NCBI GenBank assembly: GCA_963678675.1
Contig: OY783194.1
Location: 33,892,278 to 33,956,277 of the forward strand
Direction of reading: 5' to 3'
DNA length: 64,000 nt
DNA from: Xiphydria camelus
Taxonomy: Eukaryota; Arthropoda; Insecta; Hymenoptera; Xiphydriidae
The first letter of the stretch is position 1, and every line of letters starts with the position of its first letter. This document shows, piece after piece, positions 1 to 12,329 of the stretch. The notes beneath the pieces are model-generated. The model saw nothing but the letters and a program-made list of their open reading frames with translations, made no database searches and was not told where the DNA came from. The translations under genes were made by a program, and so were the position numbers.

Positions 1-449
1 GTCAGAGTGGATCTTGCTTTACATCACGCACGTCCATACACCAGTGCCCCTCGTTACGCGTAATTAGCTCGATTGAGAGTTCGGGTCTCAGATTCGACCG
101 GGGTATTAAAGGGCAACACCTTCGCTCAAAGGCTTTTGTCGGGAATTACGTGGGATATCCCGTGAATAGATTTCGGAGTTTACATAGGTGTGGGAGAAAC
201 GCGCGCTCGATATCGTATTCTGTCGTAGAGGAGACTGACGGTCGGGGTGACCTCTCTATAATTAGCAATGCTAATAAGGATTGAATTAATTCGTAGGAAA
301 ATGTACAATCTTTGATTCAATTTAAAACGTATTAATACATATATGTATAGTCTGGAAGTAAGATTCCTCAATTATTCAAAAGAATTCTGTATTTGCCTAA
401 AAAATATTCATATTTAATTCAATTTCAATATCAGACGAAAGAGAAAATG

Positions 450-775
450 CCCGAAAAAATAATTACTCGCAAGGTTATAAGTGCGTTTCTATCTGCATTT
501 TTTAAAATCGTCTTCCAGCTTAAAGGCTAAAAATGAAAAAATGAGGGTTAGATAATTTTGTCTAAATTCTTCGAATCATCCGTAAAAAAATTAGTGATGG
601 GAAGACTGAATTCCCGAAAAAATAATTACTCGCAAGGTTATAAGTGCGTTTCTATCTGCATTTTTTTAAATCGTCTTCCAGCTTAAAGGCTAAAAATGAA
701 AAAATAAGGGTTAGATAATTTTGTCCAAATTCTTCGAATCATCCGTAAACAAATTAGTGATTGGAAGACTGAATT
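450..775. repeat. Tandem duplication, two 163-bp units (repeat family R1)
   Basis: Unit 1 (450-612) and unit 2 (613-775) are nearly identical with a 163-bp period. Each starts cccgaaaaaataattactcg and runs through a ttcttcgaatcatccgtaaa segment. Related but longer copies lie at 17735-18510 and 26430-26710. This copy lacks the central palindrome seen in those two, so it looks like an internally deleted element that was then duplicated in tandem. It is non-coding. Confidence 0.85.
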
Positions 776-3230
776 CCCTGTACTCTGGACATCGTGTAAC
801 ACGAGCCACCCGAAGGATTACGAGAAGAGCCGAACGGTTAGAGCGAGAGCAGGACGTGGCAGAGCGCTATAACAGAGGGACATCGACGCACATCGCCCAG
901 CGTCCGAAGGCGAACGCACACGCGCGACGTCCCCGTTGTAATCGGGCGTTTCCTCATCATCACACACGAAGCGGTGTCAGATTCTCCACCGGCCACTTCA
1001 CGCAGGGACACTACCGCGGTCGACAGGACATTGTTCATTATCGCATGCATTATGCTTTTTTATGCAGCGTCACCCCTCCCCGCCGAAATACCTACGTACA
1101 CCCTCGTATTTCTACTATTTACTCGGCCCTTCCTTCCGCTCGAACCACCCCACGTTCTCCGACCCTGCCGTCCAATCGAGACGAGCTTCCGGAGCCTCGC
1201 GGTGGAGCGATTATATATCATACGGATCTTTCTCCACCCGTCCGGTTGCATCAGGCAGACTCTGTTACGCGCCATAAATTACGAGGGAGTCTGTTATAAA
1301 TGACGTCGGGTGTAAGTGTACCGCGAAAAATCAATTTCACTGCCTGCATCTGCGCTGAAGTGTCTCTGTGTGCGATTATAGTATAGAAGCAACTCGTATA
1401 GGTTTGTGCGATTGTCATGATGTTCATATAAGCTAGATTAATTGATTGTTCCGAAGTTCACGTCTTAAATGAATCGTTAAATTTACATTATTATATGATT
1501 CAAATTAATTGACTAATTTATTGTAGCAATATATTTGAGAAAAATTGGGCATTTAATTGGTGTTATTTTCATATTATTTATGTCACAAAGATGCTTGCTT
1601 GATGACGACCATGCATCTGATGAGCTGATACTACTCAAAGTTGCTGTATATAATTTACGTATATTTATTTATCTGGAAAGAGAATTGTGTTAATTCCCAG
1701 TGAAGAAAACTATCGTCGATTCGGCAATTTGAATAGAAATACGTATCAGCGATATTTCATTGAAAGGCGATATCGAAATACCGGATACCAGTAACGACCC
1801 GCTACTCGCCCAGTGTTGTTCCAATATTGACCCGGATCACATTATACGCATCGACATACCGGCCGTCGGTGGAGGTCAAATATTGACCCCGACTATCGCC
1901 ATGTATACGTGCACAGATGAAACCCCGTTATTGGTTGATGGCCGTAAAGGGAAAAATCAATTTCTTTTTCACCGCAAACGGAGCGGCAAAATAAAAACCA
2001 CGTTATACCAAATAACGCGTTCGATCGCCCACGCTGGCTCGGTATCGGGAGGAAATGCGCGCGGGAATAGTCGTCGAAACGAAAGAGGCGAACGGGCGAT
2101 ACGATAAACTGATATTAGTATCGACTCCCGCGGCTCGAGTCGTCATTACACACATACCTACGTATTTTCTCTGGTAAAACCGCACGCCCGTTCTTACATA
2201 CACGTGAAAATGTCTATAAGGAGATAAAAGCCGGGTGTAATTGAGGTCTCCGCCAAAAATCCAATATCTCTCTCGCGCGCCCACGTGGACTCCAATCCCC
2301 CCCCCCCCTTCCGCCGTATCGAACACGTGTCGGCGCAACATATCGTGCACGCGCGCTGATTAAGTTTTCATGGCGCCCTCGTGGGTGTCGCACTATCGGG
2401 ACGAAACGCTGCGCTCGGGTCGTTCGAAGGATAGCGGCGCCTTGCATATCCTTTTCAATATTTCGTTTTATCTCTGCACGGCGAACAAAACGCTTCGGAG
2501 TATACCGTAACTTTGCATATCTCGGTCGGTGCGCGTAAGCGCATTCGCTAACGCGTGGGACAATAGAAGCGGAGATGGATGCGTTCGTATCGGCTTCACC
2601 ACTATACGGTATTTTCATGAAAAAATTATTACACGTAGCTGCATTCGGAGAGAATTCGAATTCGCGACGGATGCACGGACGCGTTCGTCGCTCGTTTATT
2701 GTTCGCGAGTTTATAAGGGATGTAACGCGTCGAACGCAAATAATGTGTGCATCGTTGATCGTGTGGAGCGCGTATTACATTGTATAAAGCTTCGCCAGTG
2801 CGCGATGAAAACAAAAATTGAAGCACGACGATGGAATATACGGATACCGACGCGCGACGACTCGAGGGAACCTTCCGTCGGCGCGCGTATTATTGACAAT
2901 ATTTATTTAAACTCGCATTTCGTCAGGACGTCGATAAAAGTGGAGGCTACGCGTGCATTATTCGCGCGCCACGATCGCTTTACGACTGCAGGAGCGTTTC
3001 CACGGGGGAGAAAATTTTATAGGCGAGAGCCTCGAGATCGAACAGAGTCGAATATCCGACGCGTGATTTCGCGTTTCGACTGCCGGATTCTTATGCCTGA
3101 TTTATGCTTAGATCAGGATCTGTGTGTGAATCAGCTGAAGACTCATCCTAACGATCCATCGTTTCAACATCGTCTTTGCGTCTACCTTTAGTTTTGTGTA
3201 AGCTCTCCTCGAAGCGCATGCGCTACCAAA

Positions 3231-3418
3231 CGAAAAAGAACTACAGTGCGAAAATACCATACGTGTAATTTACCGTAATCTTTAGTGGTTAACTACAGAA
3301 TATTACAGTGAACTACAGGTGCAGTTCGTATGTGGGTTACAGTAATCTTCTGTAGTTAACTACAGAAAATTACACTAACTACACGTGTGGTATTTTCGCA
3401 CTGCACTTTTTTTTTCGT
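3231..3418. mobile_element. Palindromic MITE-like element
   Basis: The two ends are inverted copies. The left end carries cagtgcgaaaataccatacg and the right end, read on the minus strand, carries cagtgcgaaaataccacacg. Inside, 'gttaactacag' motifs recur on both sides. Length is about 190 bp and there is no coding capacity. This fits a non-autonomous DNA transposon (MITE). No target-site duplication is clear, so the superfamily is left open. Confidence 0.65.
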
Positions 3419-4411
3419 CAGTGCAGTTCAGTCGAAATAGCTCTTAAAAAAGTGCACAGCACGAATTCTCCCGTCATTTCATATTTAAAACGGGTTCTGA
3501 AAAATTCTTCGGGAGAAACCAGGTCGAGCGAACGCGACGGTGCACTTCGGCTCCGAGAACCACTCGCGCGCAACGCACCAATGGCCAAGACGTGGCTTTG
3601 TCTCCGCGTAACTGTACGCGGAATGCAAAATACGGGTACGCGTTTGCGGGGAGGTACCGCGTGAAACAATATTGCAATTGCGCGCCACCGCTGCTAGGAA
3701 TTACCGCGCGCGGTGCATTGTGTCGTGTAGTATCCTCGCGGGTACTCGGAACGAGAATCCGACACCGCGGAGAGACACTACACAGGTAATGTGCCCGCCA
3801 ATCGATACGTTCGTACGAACGACGATGGCATCTATGGAAATCTGATATATCGCGCGGTTGAATCGACGCGTCGCGAATCGATTGATTCGTATCTGGACGA
3901 AGACCTCGGGGACGGAGCGACGTCGATGCGCGTCGCTGCTATGCCGTGAACCGGGGATAAATGGATTCGAGCGATTGAAATGTTATATTTGTTACAAAAA
4001 CAGAGGAGCGCCTCGAATCGCGATTATCTCTCTTTCTGCGGAGTTTTTGTCGATCGTGGCAAGGAACTTTTTTTGCGGCTCGAAACCCGACCTTGAAAAG
4101 AGTATTACACCGATTTCCGACTAAAATTATTAACGCGCGAGGGGATATTCAAGCGGGCCAAGGCCACTATGGAGTAAAACCAGAGTGTCTCCTTTTGGGT
4201 AAATATGGAGCTTTTAATTTTGTCCAGCAAAGCAACTAGAGTTTGTTTCACTGCTTTCTCCGTAATTTGAACGAATTATAAAGTGAAGGCACTTCGTTAA
4301 AAAAATGTGGGAAACTGTACGGTATTCTTGCAATTGGAGGAAAGCTGACTCAAGCGTACTTCTCTTCGCGCACTGAAATCCACAAAAATATTCTCCCCGT
4401 TTTCTCACTCA

Positions 4412-4621
<210 letters not shown>

Positions 4622-7302
4622 TCACCACTTCGAACCCCGGCGCTTGCCACGTATCGACGATCTTCGCGGAGCCGCACCCGCGCGAGAAAATCGGCGCGAC
4701 CGTGGACGAGTTATCGCGCGCGCGTCATTCTCTCGTATCGAGCCGTGGCGGTGGAAGATCGACGTGCGAGAGAGGAGCGACGGTGAGCGCGGACGCCGCG
4801 TGGAACGGCCTTAACACCGCGTCCGTGGTCCCCTTTGGAGGCGGTCGGAGTTATCGAGTTCGCGCGAGGGAAGGCGTCAGGTCTCTCTCTCTCGACGAAA
4901 TTTGCTCGGCATCGCTCCGCAACGCGACTCCCCCTCTTTTTCCCCCTCAACGCTCGCTTGACTCGCGAGTCGATCCCAGACCCGACTTCACGGTCGCCAT
5001 CCTGGGACACCGGTCGCTGCAAAAGACGAAAAGAAAGAGGCGTCAGTCGGTACCGATCGACGCACCGTCAAATTGCCGGTTTGAGATCGATCGACACGTC
5101 TCCGATCCGGTTCAGACCTGGTGACGTACAGCGAACTGACGGAAAAAATGGTGCACAAGATTTGTACGGATTGCCTGAGCCTGATCGGATGGCACGGAAA
5201 CGGAAAAATGTAATTACTTCCATGAAAATCTATTAAATCATTTTTTCCTTCAGTTTGCCAGACGGCGTCGGGCCTGAGCGATTCGGACATGTATAAATCG
5301 ACTCTTATCGTCCGTCGCGGCGCGGGCGGAACGTTTGCAGGGCTCCCATCCAGTCAGATGTTCAAAAATAGTGGGTTTTAATGACTCCTTATTTGGAAAA
5401 AAATTACCAAAAAATTACCAATTTTTCCTTATTTGAACATTATGAAGGGATAAGAAAAAGCGGTCTAATGATATTTGTAACAAATTTGGTCGAATTTTAA
5501 GGAAATAATATTGAAAGGAAATTATTGAGATTTATAATTGAAATAATTAATTTCCATAATGACCCATCGACGAAATTGTGAGGTATGGAAGACAACAAAT
5601 TAGATCCTTCACCTTGACAAACCTTTTCCACAAGAAACACGTGCAACGATACCGACTGCTCGTTACGTGTCATCATAACGATTTACAGAATCTGGGCATT
5701 GATAGCATGACCATTTCAACAGTGAAAATTCATCCGAATTGTTGCAACATTTTAGCGGGGGGAAGATATCATGAAATTATTTGACGAATCAAGGGACGAA
5801 ATCTTAAAAATAATGACTTTTTTAAATGACCTTTAAAAACAAAAATGAGTTTCCTACTGACTTTATTGGAACAAAAAAAATGGCCGAGTGGGAGCCCTGC
5901 GTTTGGGAAAAGCGACTTGGCATAAATCGTTTAACGGCTCGAGGTGACGTCGCGGCGTTTGTTTTGGAAATATGCGCGCAAACTGCCGCGACGACGGCGG
6001 AAGTAAACGCGCGGAAAGTAAACTCCGCTTCCTGGAGTCGGGTTACGGGCTGTTAAGTAGGTAGGCTCACTGATTGTGACAAAAAAAACAGGCGAGCTCC
6101 CTGCAGCTATTCGCTAAGGTTCTCGTGCGAGCACCCTCGCGACGCGCGAGCCGTGCGCAAATGTAACGCGCGAAGCTCGCAGCAGACAGCGCGGGGTTTC
6201 CCTTGTGCGCGCGTCTCCTTTTTCGTGTCGGAAGAAGATTCGAAATTTGTGCGTTGAGCTCTCGAGAAAATGTGAAATAAATATTTAATGGTCTGTTTTC
6301 TGCTGAATATTTATTCGGATCTAATAAAGAGATTCGTTTGACGTAAATAAAATAAATGTGCGTATCGATTGGGAGATTCGGAAGCTGACAAAAGTAGAAA
6401 ACCGCTTACCGAAGTTATTCACTCATATCTACAAACGAAAGGAAATGTTTTAAAACAAAAGAAATGAAAAGATGAGAAAAAGAAAACTAGGCCAGATATC
6501 GATATCGTTTCGAAACGTTATGCATTGAAGATGCATCGCAGACGAGGATGATAAAAAAACAAAAACAAAAAAAGAACAACAAATGGCAAACAAAATATGT
6601 TGTATCAGCGTGAAGCGATATGCTTTTTTATGAAATCTTATCGAAAACGGGAGTACATAAAAAATATCAACAGCGGCATTTAACCTCTTAACGACTTCTG
6701 TGTATAGAAACATTTCACGGTCAGCAAGCTCTAACATTTGAAGTACAAGCGCGCGGCGAATGTTAAACGAGACCGAACTTTTAAGTATAGCGACCGCCGC
6801 CGCCGAGATAAGATAGCAAAATCGCGAGGGTGCGAGTGCCGGCGACCTACGATCAAAAACTAAAAGATGCCCATTGTTACGCGTAGAATTATCGGTTGGT
6901 CGAGTGCCATTGACACGATATCGCACGTGACTATCAACCCGGTGGTGATTCATCGACGCCCGTAAATAATCGTGGGCGGCCCCGATCAAACCGAAAGCAG
7001 GAAAGTCGAACGATCATGCGCTATCGAGAAGTTCGATTAATCGCGGAGAACGGCGAAGGCGGAAATAAATCTCGATTATTAGATATCGAGTGGCTCCGGG
7101 CACTCTGCCCGATTTGATTATTTTTAAACGAACATTCTAACTTATTATTCGATCCTGATGATACGACTCTCCTTCCATTTTATCGGCCTCATAAAAATAG
7201 TTTGCGATAAAAACCTTTTGGCAAATTACCGTCGACGCTGAATTAAACAGTCGCGTGTAAAAAAATCTGTACGTATAAAAGATTATGTCCTGACTGAGTT
7301 CG

Positions 7303-7600
7303 ACACCGAGTCGAAACCGCTGAACTTATTACATGAAATTTGGACAGTAGGTTTCTTTTGTAAAGCACGAACTCACCCACTGAAAAAGGATTTTACGAAA
7401 TTCTTCCCCTGAGGTAGTTGAATAGGGGATGTAAGTTTGTATGAAAATACGTCATTTTTGAAGTTAGATCCATGGAAATTGGCATTTGGCCTTTCGGTTA
7501 GAAATTAAGAAAAACGTGTTTTAGAATTTTTAGAAATTTATCCCTTAAGGGGGTTGAATAGGGGATGAAAAATTGTATGGGAATTTCTATTTATTTCGAG
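7303..7600 (+). repeat. Dispersed repeat (family R2), plus-oriented copy
   Basis: It begins near 'gaaaccgctgaacttattac' and contains two related internal units, each with a 'gttgaataggggatg' core (about 7420 and 7550). An inverted-orientation copy lies at about 29600-29865, sharing the ctgaa/atttggacaatagg-type start, the 'cctttcggttagaa' segment and the 'ttaagggggt' segment. No protein-coding capacity is seen. The class is unknown; it is a diverged interspersed repeat. Confidence 0.6.
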
Positions 7601-9693
7601 ATCCACGTGGACGAAGTCCTTAAACTTACTCGCTAGGAAAAAACTTGAACCACTAATATATATCTCGTTATCTGAATTTTTGGCCTATATCGATGTAAGA
7701 CTATTGTAGATTGAAACGTAATCTTCAAAAAAGTGTTATACAAATATGAACCAAAAGCTCATAGATAACGCGATGTGATTCGAATAGTGATTCGAGTTTC
7801 TTTCCTGGTGAGTAAGTTTAGCCTCATATGGATATCTATTTATAGATAGGAGAAGCAGCTCCGATAAAAATGCATTCGTTTGAATAATCGCTGCGTTTTC
7901 CCTATGAAAATATAGAACTATCTACGTCGGAGGCGCCGCGAATGCAGCCGTCGACCCGCCGATATTGGTGCCGCGGGAGATGCGGAGAGAAAACGACGGC
8001 GAGAATCGCGCCAATTATCGCGTCCCGACACCCGGACGCTCTCGCGCCGCTTCCATTCCGCTAATAATCCGCGACGAGGAAAATCGCGTTTACGTTCGAC
8101 CGAGCGTGACGTTCATTCCAGCGACGGCGAAACGTCTACGCGGCGAGTGTCGTGACTCTTTCAGTGTGTGTGCACGGGAAGAACCGTTGCGCGATGCGAA
8201 CGTCGGTACACTCTATCGCGCGCGTGTCTCGTTTAGATTTAAATGCGATCACGTGCACGAGTTCGTTACGCGGAACGACCTTGCGCGCAAATTTCCTAGG
8301 GGATGCAAGTGCGCGCGGATGCGCTGGATAAATGGGGAGGAAAATGATGCGGTGCTTTCCCGCGGGGAGCTCATGGAAACTATGCCAGGAAACGTCGATA
8401 AAGCGAACGTGCAATCCTGGTATCTCGTTATTTCAACTCCTGTTAATCTTCCTAACTCATCTAGTCGCCTGACAGCTCCACTTTGCTCTTCGGTAATAAG
8501 CGAATAGAAGTTGGAAGAGCAAACTTCAGTTTTACGACTCCCTTATCGAGACTTTTTTACGAAAAATTCCATACCCCACATTCGCGAATGCGAAGCGAAA
8601 GCGGGATCGGGTCGCACAGCTGCTTTAATAACGGCGCCGCAGCCACGAAAATGACAATAATGCGAGACTTTTAGCGACGAGCGGTCGGCCGAGAAGGAGG
8701 CATTACGACTGTTTTTATTTGCGTCAGTGCTCGAGCCAAGCGGGAATATTAGAAGAAAAAAACGCGAGTCAAATGATTCATTTTGTTACGAAAATCGCGG
8801 GTCGTTGATCGCGGGAACGTAAATCCCGAGCGAAGTTTCTACAGGCGCGGATCAATCCTTGACGTTCCCACGAAAATTGCGCTCCGAGAGCAGTGATCGT
8901 CCGCGGAGAAATTCTCGCGAGTCGCAGACACGGAGAGCTAAAACAGCTGGCCCATGATGGCAGGTGCAGCGGAGCGCCTATCGTTGGATAGTGCCCTCTC
9001 GATTTTATAATCCCTCCTCTCGCTGGATGACATTTGACAGATCATCGAAGGAGTCGTTTCGCGTTCCCGGCTGTCGGAGAAAACGGAGCGAGCCCGGCGG
9101 CGCGACGATTTGCGGCGGATTTGCACGCGGGATCGTTCGACGAATTTCGGAACGCTCTCTCGCCGAGAGGAAGAAAAAGTCCCAGTAACGATCTGGCTTA
9201 CCTCGACGTCGGCGAGCACGGCAGCTCCTTTTCGGGGGACGTGCTTTAACCGATTTCGCACTACTTTGCACTTTTCATCACACCGAGTCACGCGAAAACG
9301 CGCGGAGGCCCGTCCGACGGTTCCTTACGCGAGAATGGATATTCGTCCGCGGAGAGAGTTCGTTAGATTTTAGCGAAAGAACTCTCGCAACATCCAACAA
9401 GACGGTGGTCGTCCGCGAACTGACGCGTCTCCACTCGCGACGGCTGCACGTTACCGTAGCGCCATCTATGCGATCGTAGCGGGAACTATAAGTAAAGCCG
9501 CGTTCTAAACTGAAAAAAAGAGCGCGAAACTTCAACCTTAACTACAGCGGGTCGATTTTGTATTCCGTGTGAGAATGTTTATTTCGTCTTCGACCAATCA
9601 GAGAAAGAACCTGACGGACAGAACGCTCTATGATTGCTCGGCTGCTACATGCTTTTAGAATTCTTACTAGGTTTGAGTTTAATAAAAAATATA

Positions 9694-9699
9694 TTTATT
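9694..9699 (-). terminator. Candidate poly(A) signal for the TDG gene
   Basis: AATAAA on the minus strand, about 120 bp past the TDG stop codon. Position and orientation fit a cleavage/polyadenylation signal. No transcript evidence is available here. Confidence 0.4.
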
Positions 9700-9819
9700 T
9701 CAAATAGGAATCAACTTAATTTCTTCTTATCGTAACAAATACATAATATAAATAAGATGGTATCAACATTTTCGAGTAGGTACATGCTGTTCAAATAAAA
9801 ATCATCAAAAGTCGTACGT

Positions 9820-11244
9820 TTAATCGTCCGCGGAATTCTGTTCCGCTACATGATCCGTCGTTGAACCGATTTTCGGCCTACGCTCGATCGACCTGAGACT
9901 GGAATAGTTTAATCTCTTATCACTATTAGATTTACTTATAATCAAGTTATTCTCCTCTATCACGGTAGAATCCTTTTCCTCTCCGTTCTTCTTTTGGGAC
10001 AGTCTCTGCTTTATCAATTCTACGAAATCGGCCGAATCTCCGTCGCGTTCTCTCGGCCGCAGAACTCGCTCCGTACGCTGTACTTTAACAGAAGTCCGCG
10101 TATTTCTCTTTCGCCTACGAGGACCCGGATCACCCTCCTCCCCTGCTACCTGGGCATCTTCGTTCGTTACCTTCTCTATCTCAGCGTCGCTACTTATGCT
10201 CACGGCAATTTCTTCGCGCTTCTCTACGATAAATTCGGTGCTATTTACACGAGCTACGCTCTCCTCGGACGTATCCAAGGAAAACGTGTCCTTGTTAGCG
10301 ACTCTTCCGCCGTACAGAAAAGCGGACATGTTTTTGCGCCTCCACATTTTCGAAGTCATAGGGATGGAGGGCTTACACTTACCGTCGAATTTAAACTCCG
10401 CCGCGTCGACGTCTTTCAGTTCACCCTTCAAGTGAAGCAGATACTTTTTCAGGGCCACGTAAAAGCGCAATTTATCGGTCATCCTGGGAAAGTGACTGCA
10501 ACGAGCGCTGCTGGAGGGAACGACCCAGATCGCGGTCTCGTCGACGCGCTCGGGTTGCAGCCCGAAGTGAAATGTTGACTTGCTGGAAATGTCCGCGTAA
10601 ATCTCGTAGATTCCCTTCCCGTTGAAAATGGCGATTTTAGGCTTAAAGATCTTCAATTTCTCTCTGACTATCGACGCGCCTTCTTTGATCTCCGATCGCT
10701 TTAAGTCGGACTGGGATCTCGTGGCGCGGCTGACGATGTTCGTCAAACCGATGCTGTACTCCAGCAGTTTCGAGTCTTCCTCGAAGCTGACGAATCGGGG
10801 AGTCAATCCGGACTCGTGTAAGAGTTTGTAGAAGTGATTACCCGGTCCGGCGTAATATCGTCCTCGATGAGCCGCCATCAAGCTCGGATTGATTCCCACA
10901 AAGACCATGTCTAAATTCATCTGGAGAATATCGGGCAGAGTGTTTTTCTGGACCTCCTCCTCCGTCAGTCCGTCGAACCTGCCGATTTTTTTCTTGGGTT
11001 TCTCGACGGTCTGCGTCGGCGATCTCTTCTTCAGTTTATTCAGGGACAACGAAGACATGACTTTATTCGAGACGCACGAACGTTTCGACGCGGCACCGGG
11101 CCTGCCGGTAAATAATCCGTTGTATCCGTTAGTTCTATGGATTTCGATCGCGACAGTAATAAATGAAGAGTTCGTTGAAGATAGGTCGAACTGAAAAGCT
11201 GCGAGGTACTTACCGTCAATCAGGATATTTAAATATACGAACAA
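9820..11244 (-). CDS. TDG: G/T mismatch-specific thymine-DNA glycosylase (TDG/MUG family)
   Basis: A monofunctional nuclear DNA glycosylase that removes thymine or uracil (and, in vertebrates, formyl- and carboxylcytosine) mispaired with G, starting base-excision repair. The glycosylase core covers about residues 105-275. The GINPS motif at 117-121 supplies the catalytic Asn119, followed by GRYYAGPGNHFYKLL (about 128-142). The second family motif PSSSARC is at 243-249 and the 'FGLQP' strand at 227-231. The C-terminal tail is long, basic/acidic and probably disordered, with a YGG motif also seen in vertebrate TDG. The ORF is uninterrupted for 474 aa. The start is uncertain: Met63 (codon complement 11056-11058) opens a typical lysine-rich N-terminus, while the first 62 residues look non-conserved and contain GTAAGT at a codon boundary, so an upstream exon or later start is possible. 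The family call is firm; the N-terminus is not. Confidence 0.9.
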   Translation of the reverse strand: MFVYLNILIDGKYLAAFQFDLSSTNSSFITVAIEIHRTNGYNGLFTGRPGAASKRSCVSNKVMSSLSLNKLKKRSPTQTVEKPKKKIGRFDGLTEEEVQKNTLPDILQMNLDMVFVGINPSLMAAHRGRYYAGPGNHFYKLLHESGLTPRFVSFEEDSKLLEYSIGLTNIVSRATRSQSDLKRSEIKEGASIVREKLKIFKPKIAIFNGKGIYEIYADISSKSTFHFGLQPERVDETAIWVVPSSSARCSHFPRMTDKLRFYVALKKYLLHLKGELKDVDAAEFKFDGKCKPSIPMTSKMWRRKNMSAFLYGGRVANKDTFSLDTSEESVARVNSTEFIVEKREEIAVSISSDAEIEKVTNEDAQVAGEEGDPGPRRRKRNTRTSVKVQRTERVLRPRERDGDSADFVELIKQRLSQKKNGEEKDSTVIEENNLIISKSNSDKRLNYSSLRSIERRPKIGSTTDHVAEQNSADD

Positions 11245-12162
11245 GTAACGCGTTCAACTGTCCAGTTGAAATCCGCATTGTTTTGCGTGAGAATTGAACT
11301 GTTACACGACCATGTGGCTTTATTCACGTATGCTGCCACCTACGTATTACTCGACAGGCCAAACGCCTATTATACCAACGCGCGTTAATGTACCTATTAA
11401 AGATACAACGAGTACCTACGGAAGTTATAATATCGACCTAGCGCGGCTGAGCGCGGTATGATCACGGACTGTCCTACCCGTGCGCACGCGATTAAATTTC
11501 CCCTCAAACTTTTTTGTCAAACTTACCATAATTATCGATCATTTCATATTTTACAATTTGTCCATCAATCTGAATGATGGAAAGTGGGCTAGAAATAGTC
11601 GTTTTTCGGTAATATCGGTAAATTTGATTAAAAGTGTGATAGCCCTTGTACCGCGCTGCCCCTGTACCGCGAAAACCCGCTTTACTCTTGCGCATACTCC
11701 GAGGTATCTTGCATAGGTACAGGCGCTCGTAAAAAAAACGCCCTCATTTAACCCTCCACGACACGCATATGTATACGGGGAATCCCCGTTGCAAATAGTT
11801 TCGTTGTGATCTTTTTTTTAATACTAATAATAATTTTCCTACATAATACTAACTACATTTATCGGGCTGAAATGTATATTATATTTGTTTTTGCTTACAT
11901 AACCTTCCTGGAGCTCCTATTACAAAAATTCAGCACGAATTGGTTGTTTATTTAATATCGGTCCTTTCCCCGCTACGCATGCTTTAATGTTACACAAACA
12001 TACGCGTGTCACGGAGGGTTAACACTTTCGTCTCACGACAGAGTCAATATTTCGACGAAGAAATTGATGCGACTCGGACTAACGCCAAAAACGTATATCA
12101 TTATAGGTACGAGTAAATATTGCAAGTGAAAGACACGCGCGGAGAACACGGACTGTTCGATC
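11245..12162. other. Spacer between the TDG and IR genes
   Basis: About 0.9 kb between two minus-strand genes. It should contain the TDG 5' flank on its left and the IR 3' flank on its right. The only structured features are the TTAA-flanked palindromic element at 11752-12018 and the displaced copy of the IR C-terminal coding sequence (about 12039-12175). No other gene is seen. Confidence 0.5.
11752..12018. mobile_element. piggyBac-like MITE with TTAA flanks
   Basis: A 267-bp segment bounded on both sides by TTAA (11748-11751 and 12019-12022). The left end is CCCTCCACGACACGCATATG; the right end on the opposite strand is CCCTCCGTGACACGCGTATG, with three mismatches in 20. A TTAA target duplication plus CCC..GGG termini is the hallmark of piggyBac-superfamily elements. 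There is no transposase, so it is non-autonomous. It lies about 20 bp beyond the duplicated IR tail and carries a minus-strand AATAAA (11947-11952) that could serve the IR transcript; that last point is inference. Confidence 0.75.
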
Positions 12163-12329
12163 CTACGTATTTCCATTTTCAACTCGCGGCATCAGAGTCA
12201 ATATTTCCACGAAGAAACTGATGCAACTCAGTGTAATACCGGTAACGTATATCATTATAGGTACGAGTAAATGTTCCAAGTGAAAGACACGCGCCGGGGA
12301 CACGGAATGTTCGAGCTTACGTATTTCCA
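12039..12329. repeat. Tandem duplication of the IR C-terminal coding segment (154-bp period)
   Basis: Unit A (about 12193-12329) lies inside the ionotropic receptor coding sequence and unit B (about 12039-12175) immediately downstream. They align without net gaps at an offset of 154 bp, roughly 86% identical by eye. Because 154 is not a multiple of three, unit B is read in a different frame. The receptor's present stop codon (complement 12163-12165) falls inside unit B. Confidence 0.88.
12041..12173 (-). pseudogene. Out-of-frame duplicate of the IR last transmembrane segment
   Basis: Read on the minus strand from the ATG at 12171-12173, this gives an intact 43-codon frame ending in TGA. It closely matches the last 45 or so codons of the receptor, including the shared ARVFHL, LLVPIMIYV and FFVEILTL stretches. 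It has no upstream receptor sequence of its own and is in a different frame from the gene, so it is best seen as a gene fragment left by tandem duplication. Use as an alternative C-terminal exon would need a splice event for which I see no clear signal. Confidence 0.7.

Noticed and set aside
2529..3191. 220-codon open frame
   Set aside because: No recognisable domain, no splice partners, random-looking composition in stop-poor CG-rich DNA, and other frames are open across it.
6450..6989. 179-codon minus-strand frame with hydrophobic C-terminus
   Set aside because: The hydrophobic part comes from A/T-rich sequence; no conserved motif, and no support as a gene.
7965..8507. 180-codon open frame
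   Set aside because: Arg-rich composition typical of CG-rich non-coding DNA, no domain, and an overlapping open frame on the other strand.
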